From Pseudonocardia cypriaca (GTDB lineage Bacteria; Actinomycetota; Actinomycetes; Mycobacteriales; Pseudonocardiaceae): a stretch of 64,000 nucleotides of DNA. Below the pieces are notes generated by a model, which saw nothing but the letters and a program-made list of their open reading frames with translations, made no database searches and was not told the origin of the DNA. The DNA lies in contig NZ_VFPH01000003.1 of assembly GCF_006717045.1 (NCBI RefSeq), positions 372,001 to 436,000 on the forward strand. Direction: 5' to 3'. Every line of letters starts with the position of its first letter. Within the stretch, counting starts at the first letter, position 1. Positions 60,686 to 64,000 of this stretch are shown here, piece by piece. Made by a program: the position numbers and the translations under genes.

Positions 60686-61420
60686 TCACCTACCCTGCGC
60701 CGCCACTGCGGCCGCGGCGGCGACCGCGGCGTCCGGGTCGAGGTACTCGCCCCGCGGGACGGTCGGGCGCAGCTCGTCGTCGAGCTCGTAGCGCAGCGGG
60801 ATGCCGGTGGGGATGTTCAGCCCGACGATCTCCTCGTCGGAGATCTTGTCCAGGTGCTTCACCAGCGCCCGCAGGGAGTTGCCGTGCGCGGCGAGCAGCA
60901 CGACCTTCCCGGCGCGCAGGTCGGGCACGACCGCGGACTCCCAGTACGGCAGGAACCGCTCGACGACGTCGGCGAGGCACTCGGTGCGCGGCACCTCACC
61001 GGCCGCGTACCGGGGGTCACCCTCCTGGTCGAACTCGGATCCCGGGTCGATGGGCGGCGGGGGCACGTCGTACGAGCGACGCCACTCCATGAACTGCGCC
61101 TCGCCGAACTGCTCCAGCGTCTGCTTCTTGTCCTTGCCCTGCAGCGCGCCGTAGTGGCGTTCGTTGAGCCGCCAGTCCCGCCGCACGGGGATCCAGTGGC
61201 GGTCGCACGCGTCCAGGGCGATGTTCGCGGTGGAGATCGCGCGCCGGAGCAGCGACGTGTGCACGACGTCGGGCAGCAGGCCGGCGTCGCGCATCAGCTC
61301 GCCGCCGCGACGGGCCTCCCGCTCCCCGGTCTCGGACAGCGGCACGTCCACCCACCCGGTGAACAGGTTCTCCGCGTTCCACACGCTCTGCCCGTGCCGC
61401 AGCAGCACCAGTGTTCCCAT
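60686..61420 (-). CDS. gpmA: 2,3-bisphosphoglycerate-dependent phosphoglycerate mutase
   Basis: 244-residue glycolytic enzyme. Catalytic His in LVLLRHGQSVWN (residue 9), the second His in AAHGNSLRAL, plus RLNERHYGALQGKDK. Converts 3- to 2-phosphoglycerate. I chose ATG 61420; a GTG at 61429 would add three residues. The 3' end reaches the senX3 promoter region. Confidence 0.95.
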   Translation of the reverse strand: MGTLVLLRHGQSVWNAENLFTGWVDVPLSETGEREARRGGELMRDAGLLPDVVHTSLLRRAISTANIALDACDRHWIPVRRDWRLNERHYGALQGKDKKQTLEQFGEAQFMEWRRSYDVPPPPIDPGSEFDQEGDPRYAAGEVPRTECLADVVERFLPYWESAVVPDLRAGKVVLLAAHGNSLRALVKHLDKISDEEIVGLNIPTGIPLRYELDDELRPTVPRGEYLDPDAAVAAAAAVAAQGR

Positions 61421-61495
61421 GCGCGCCACTCTGCCAGGCGCCCGGCACCGGTCAGGTGGCCACCGTCGGGCTGCGCAGTGACGTCTGGAACACGG

Positions 61496-61990
61496 TCAGC
61501 GCGGTAGGACGGCCTGCGCGTCGCCGTCGGCGACACCCAGCCCCTCGAGCACCGCTCGGGTGATCTCGTGGAGCTGATCGACCTGCTCGGGGGTCAGTCG
61601 GTCGAACAGGTGCCGACGCACCGTGCGTACATGGCCCGGTGCCGCGGCGGCGAGTGCCGCGAAGCCCTCCTCGGTGAGCTGCGCGAACGTGCTGCGCCGG
61701 TCGGCCGGGCACGGCTTGCGCCGCACCCACCCCTTGCGCTCCAGCCGCGCGATGGCGTGGGAGAGGCGGCTCTGCGAGCTCTGGGTGATGGCGGCGAGCT
61801 CGCTCATGCGCAAGCTGCGGTCCGGGACCTCCGACAGCATGGCCAGGATCTGGTAGTAGGCGTGCGGCATCCCCGCGTCGCGCTGGAGCTGGCGGTCCAG
61901 CGCACCCTCCAGAAGGGTTGTCGCCGCCACGTAGGAGAGCCACGTCTCCAGCTCATCCGGCTCCAGCCACCGGGTCTCGTCACCGCTCAC
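61496..61990 (-). CDS. MarR family transcriptional regulator
   Basis: 164-residue winged-helix regulator. HTH: LRMSELAAITQSSQSRLSHAIARLERKGWVRR, wing with CPADRRSTFAQLTEEG. Divergent from the VOC gene across an 82-nt region with two palindromic sites, so it probably represses both. GTG start. The effector is not predictable. Confidence 0.9.
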   Translation of the reverse strand: MSGDETRWLEPDELETWLSYVAATTLLEGALDRQLQRDAGMPHAYYQILAMLSEVPDRSLRMSELAAITQSSQSRLSHAIARLERKGWVRRKPCPADRRSTFAQLTEEGFAALAAAAPGHVRTVRRHLFDRLTPEQVDQLHEITRAVLEGLGVADGDAQAVLPR

Positions 61991-62013
61991 GGACCCAGGA
62001 TAACCCCTGAAAG

Positions 62014-62058
62014 TTGAACATTCATACGTTTTTGGCTAGGATGCAGTTGAAGTCTCAA
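62014..62058. promoter_or_regulatory. Two candidate MarR operators
   Basis: TTGAACATTCAT (62014-62025) and TTGAAGTCTCAA (62047-62058) are TTGA-type palindromes, typical of MarR family sites, in the divergent region between marR and the VOC gene. The second contains TTGA-N4-TCAA exactly and sits 14 nt before the VOC ATG. Confidence 0.7.
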
Positions 62059-62072
62059 TCATTGGAGGGGCC

Positions 62073-62570
62073 ATGCCGGTCCAGCGGCTCAACCACGCCG
62101 TCCTCTACGTGCGCGACCTCGCCCGCAGCGTCACGTTCTACGCCGAGGCGCTCGGGTTCCGCGTCGTCAACGAGATCCCGGAGCGCGCCGCGTTCCTGCA
62201 GGCGGAGGGCTCCACGAACGACCACGACCTCGGCCTGTTCGCCATCGGCGCCGCGGCGGGTGCTTCCGCGGCGGGCCGCTCCACGGTGGGGCTCTACCAC
62301 CTGGCGTGGGAGGTCGACACGCTCGCCGAGCTGCGCAGGCTCGCGGGCGTGCTCAAGGAGAACGGTGCACTCGTGGGCGCTTCCGACCACGGCACCACGA
62401 AGGCGCTCTACGCCCACGACCCCGACGGCCTCGAGTTCGAGGTGTCCTGGCTGGTGCCGGCCGACCGGCTCGGGCCCGACGTCGGCATGCAGACCGTCCC
62501 GCTCGACCTCGACGCGGCCATCGCCGAGTACGGCGCCCAGACCCGTGGCGGCGTCGGGGTCTCCGTCTAG
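62073..62570 (+). CDS. VOC family protein (glyoxalase/extradiol dioxygenase-like)
   Basis: 165-residue protein with two beta-alpha-beta-beta-beta repeats. Metal-binding candidates: His in LNHAVLYVRDL, His in YHLAWEV, Glu in DGLEFEVSW, the layout of catechol-2,3-dioxygenase-like VOC proteins. Strong GGAGGGG before the ATG. Controlled, by position, by the divergent MarR regulator; may detoxify or cleave an aromatic or thiol adduct. Its stop shares bases with the stop of the convergent GntR gene. Confidence 0.85.
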   Translation: MPVQRLNHAVLYVRDLARSVTFYAEALGFRVVNEIPERAAFLQAEGSTNDHDLGLFAIGAAAGASAAGRSTVGLYHLAWEVDTLAELRRLAGVLKENGALVGASDHGTTKALYAHDPDGLEFEVSWLVPADRLGPDVGMQTVPLDLDAAIAEYGAQTRGGVGVSV

Positions 62571-63325
62571 GCGGAGATGTCCATCCGGTAGCCCTCGCGG
62601 GCCGAGAACCGGGCGGTGACGCTGAAGCGGTCGGCACGCACGAGCGTCTGGCGCCACTCGACGGGCCGCTCGCCCGCGCAGCCCAGCCGGTCGATCGCGA
62701 ACGCGGCGACGCCGTCGGGGATCGCGAGGAGCTCCCGCTCGCCCGAGCCGGGTATGACGGCGCGTACGCGCTCGCTCCCGCCGGTCACGTGCACCCCGCA
62801 CCGCGACGCGTAGACGGTGTAGAGCGCAGTGCGCCCGAAGTCGACGTCGAGCAGGGGGGCGGCCAGCCGCTCGGGCAGCCACACGCGGTCGACGGCGAGC
62901 GGCTCCGAGTCGGCGAGGCGCAGCCGCTCAAGGTGCACCAGCGGTGTGGACTCCTCGAGGCCGAGCCGTGCGGCCACCACGCCGTCGGCGCGCACGTCGA
63001 GGGTGCGCACGACGCTGCGCTGGACCCGCCCGGCCGCCTCCACGGCGGAGAACAGGCTGAAGATCTCCCCGAGCGGCTGCTCGATCTCGGCCTGCTCAGC
63101 GCGACGCGGGGTGCGTCCGCGGCCGGCGATGACGAGGCCCTCCTCACGGAGCCTGCGCACGGCCTCGCGCACCGTGTGGCGGCTCACCCCGTACTCGGCG
63201 ACGAGGGCGAGCTCGCCCGGGAAGCTGGCGGCGAACTCGTCCTGGTCGAGCCGTCGGCGCAGGTCGGCGAGCAGCTGTGCCCATAGCGGCTCGACGGCGA
63301 GGCGGTCGAGGGTGGCGGCGGTCAT
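62567..63325 (-). CDS. GntR family regulator (HutC/UTRA type)
   Basis: 252 residues. N-terminal wHTH: LWAQLLADLRRRL then GELALVAEYGVSRHTVREAVRRLREEGLV; C-terminal UTRA-like effector domain (ESTPLVHLERLRLADSEPLAVDRVWLP). Regulates an unknown target, perhaps genes to the right. Its stop and the VOC stop overlap within CTAG (62567-62570). The 254-nt region upstream shows no gene. Confidence 0.9.
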   Translation of the reverse strand: MTAATLDRLAVEPLWAQLLADLRRRLDQDEFAASFPGELALVAEYGVSRHTVREAVRRLREEGLVIAGRGRTPRRAEQAEIEQPLGEIFSLFSAVEAAGRVQRSVVRTLDVRADGVVAARLGLEESTPLVHLERLRLADSEPLAVDRVWLPERLAAPLLDVDFGRTALYTVYASRCGVHVTGGSERVRAVIPGSGERELLAIPDGVAAFAIDRLGCAGERPVEWRQTLVRADRFSVTARFSAREGYRMDISA

Positions 63326-63579
63326 CGGTCGGGGCTCCCGATCTTCTGCGGTGCGACGGTCGGCGCGTGTGGCCTGCCGCGGGCCGCAGGAGGAGCGGGT
63401 GCGCGTCAGCAGGCCGGCTGCGGACGACACCGGCGGTCGTCGACGGAGAGCTGGTCGGCCCCGATCAGGCAGACGCAGAATGCCCGCCGTTGCGGGACGA
63501 GCGCCGTGACCATGCCGCCAGTGCACCAGAGCGGCATGCCGGGGGCAACCAGGTGTGGTGCATCACGCCACTTCGCCCG

Positions 63580-64000
63580 TCACGGGGTCGGTTCCAGCCG
63601 CACGACCGGGCGCGCCGGGCGCGGCCTCGCGACCTCCCGGAACCCCGCGGCGAGGAACGTCGACAGCGGGCCGTGGTACAGCTCGGCCGACGACGTGCGG
63701 GCCTTCGCCGTCACGTCGACCGGGTAGCCCTCGACGACGCGCGCCCCGCCCTCCCGCGCCAGCCGCACAGCGCCGTCGAGCAGGACCCGCGACAGCCCGC
63801 CGCGCCGGTGACCCACCCGGACGACGAAACAGGTGACCGACCAGACCGTCGGGTCGGCCAGCTCCGCCGCGGGCGTCCCCCGCAGCACCTCGGAGCGCTG
63901 CAGCCGCGTGTAGGTGGGTCGCGGCGCCACCGCGCACCACCCCACCGGTTCGCCATCGCGGTGGGCGAGCACGCCGGGGGCAGGCCCCTGCCGCACCTGG
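63580..64000 (-). CDS. GNAT family N-acetyltransferase (5' end outside window)
   Basis: Carboxy-terminal 140 residues of an acetyltransferase. The acetyl-CoA loop is WSVTCFVVRVGHRRGGLSRVLL (pattern R-x-x-G-x-S/A), and the following VEGYPVDV and FLAAGFREVARP fit the fold. The frame remains open to the right edge and the usual N-terminal strands are missing, so the gene continues beyond 64000. The GTG at 63996 is probably not the real start. Confidence 0.8.
   Translation of the reverse strand, partial: QVRQGPAPGVLAHRDGEPVGWCAVAPRPTYTRLQRSEVLRGTPAAELADPTVWSVTCFVVRVGHRRGGLSRVLLDGAVRLAREGGARVVEGYPVDVTAKARTSSAELYHGPLSTFLAAGFREVARPRPARPVVRLEPTP

Overview
The window comes from a very high-GC actinomycete, most likely a member of the Pseudonocardiaceae (Pseudonocardia-like). 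This is inferred from the strong third-position G/C bias, frequent GTG starts, bldC and a bldN-type sigma factor, a menaquinone pathway, and a long gene order that matches mycobacteria. From memory, the order gpm-senX3-regX3, ppx, proline-rich membrane protein, isomerase, proC, excisionase-like HTH, 33-residue ribosomal protein, epimerase, acyltransferase, HAD phosphatase, hemA-C-D-B, hemL, phosphatase, resA-ccdA-resB-ccsB, ParA-like, menA, menE, menB follows M. tuberculosis Rv0489 to Rv0548 with local insertions. No phage, transposase, CRISPR array, tRNA or rRNA was found.

Layout. 1-6452: a sugar uptake and breakdown locus with two ABC permeases and a lipoprotein binding protein (minus strand), diverging from a dehydrogenase, a TIM-barrel isomerase and a GH63-like glycosidase (plus strand); a GH2 beta-mannosidase lies at 10570-13026. 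6492-16195: mixed genes (spore-photoproduct-lyase-like radical SAM protein, ABC-F ATPase, two aldo/keto reductases, cysteine-free HesB-like protein, patatin, and a TetR regulator with a clear palindromic operator and a tautomerase). 16292-18842: a three-gene operon of lactonase-like metallo-hydrolase, hydroxyacid-oxoacid transhydrogenase-like Fe-alcohol dehydrogenase and FmdB zinc ribbon. 18992-26729: Mn-catalase, SpoIIE-type phosphatase, menB, menE, a secreted protein, menA and bldC. 26767-41331: a 14-kb minus-strand block for cytochrome c maturation and heme synthesis, headed by the redox sensor gene rex. 41810-48016: molybdopterin oxidoreductase, glutaredoxin-like protein, acyl-CoA synthetase, then a bldN-like sigma factor and its probable membrane anti-sigma factor. 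48175-61420: the conserved proC/ppx/senX3-regX3/gpm block. 61496-64000: MarR, VOC, GntR and a truncated GNAT gene.

Themes. Redox state (Rex) is placed to control heme supply, and the heme genes run towards the cytochrome c maturation genes. Development is represented by bldC and the bldN/rsbN pair; a sequence matching the BldN promoter pattern precedes the anti-sigma gene, which suggests feedback. Phosphate sensing by senX3-regX3 probably controls itself through a PHO-box-like direct repeat. The lactonase plus transhydrogenase operon resembles a gamma-butyrolactone to succinic semialdehyde route and is the best candidate for an undescribed module. At least four families of short G+C palindromic repeats sit between genes, and three genes have an end encoded inside such a repeat.
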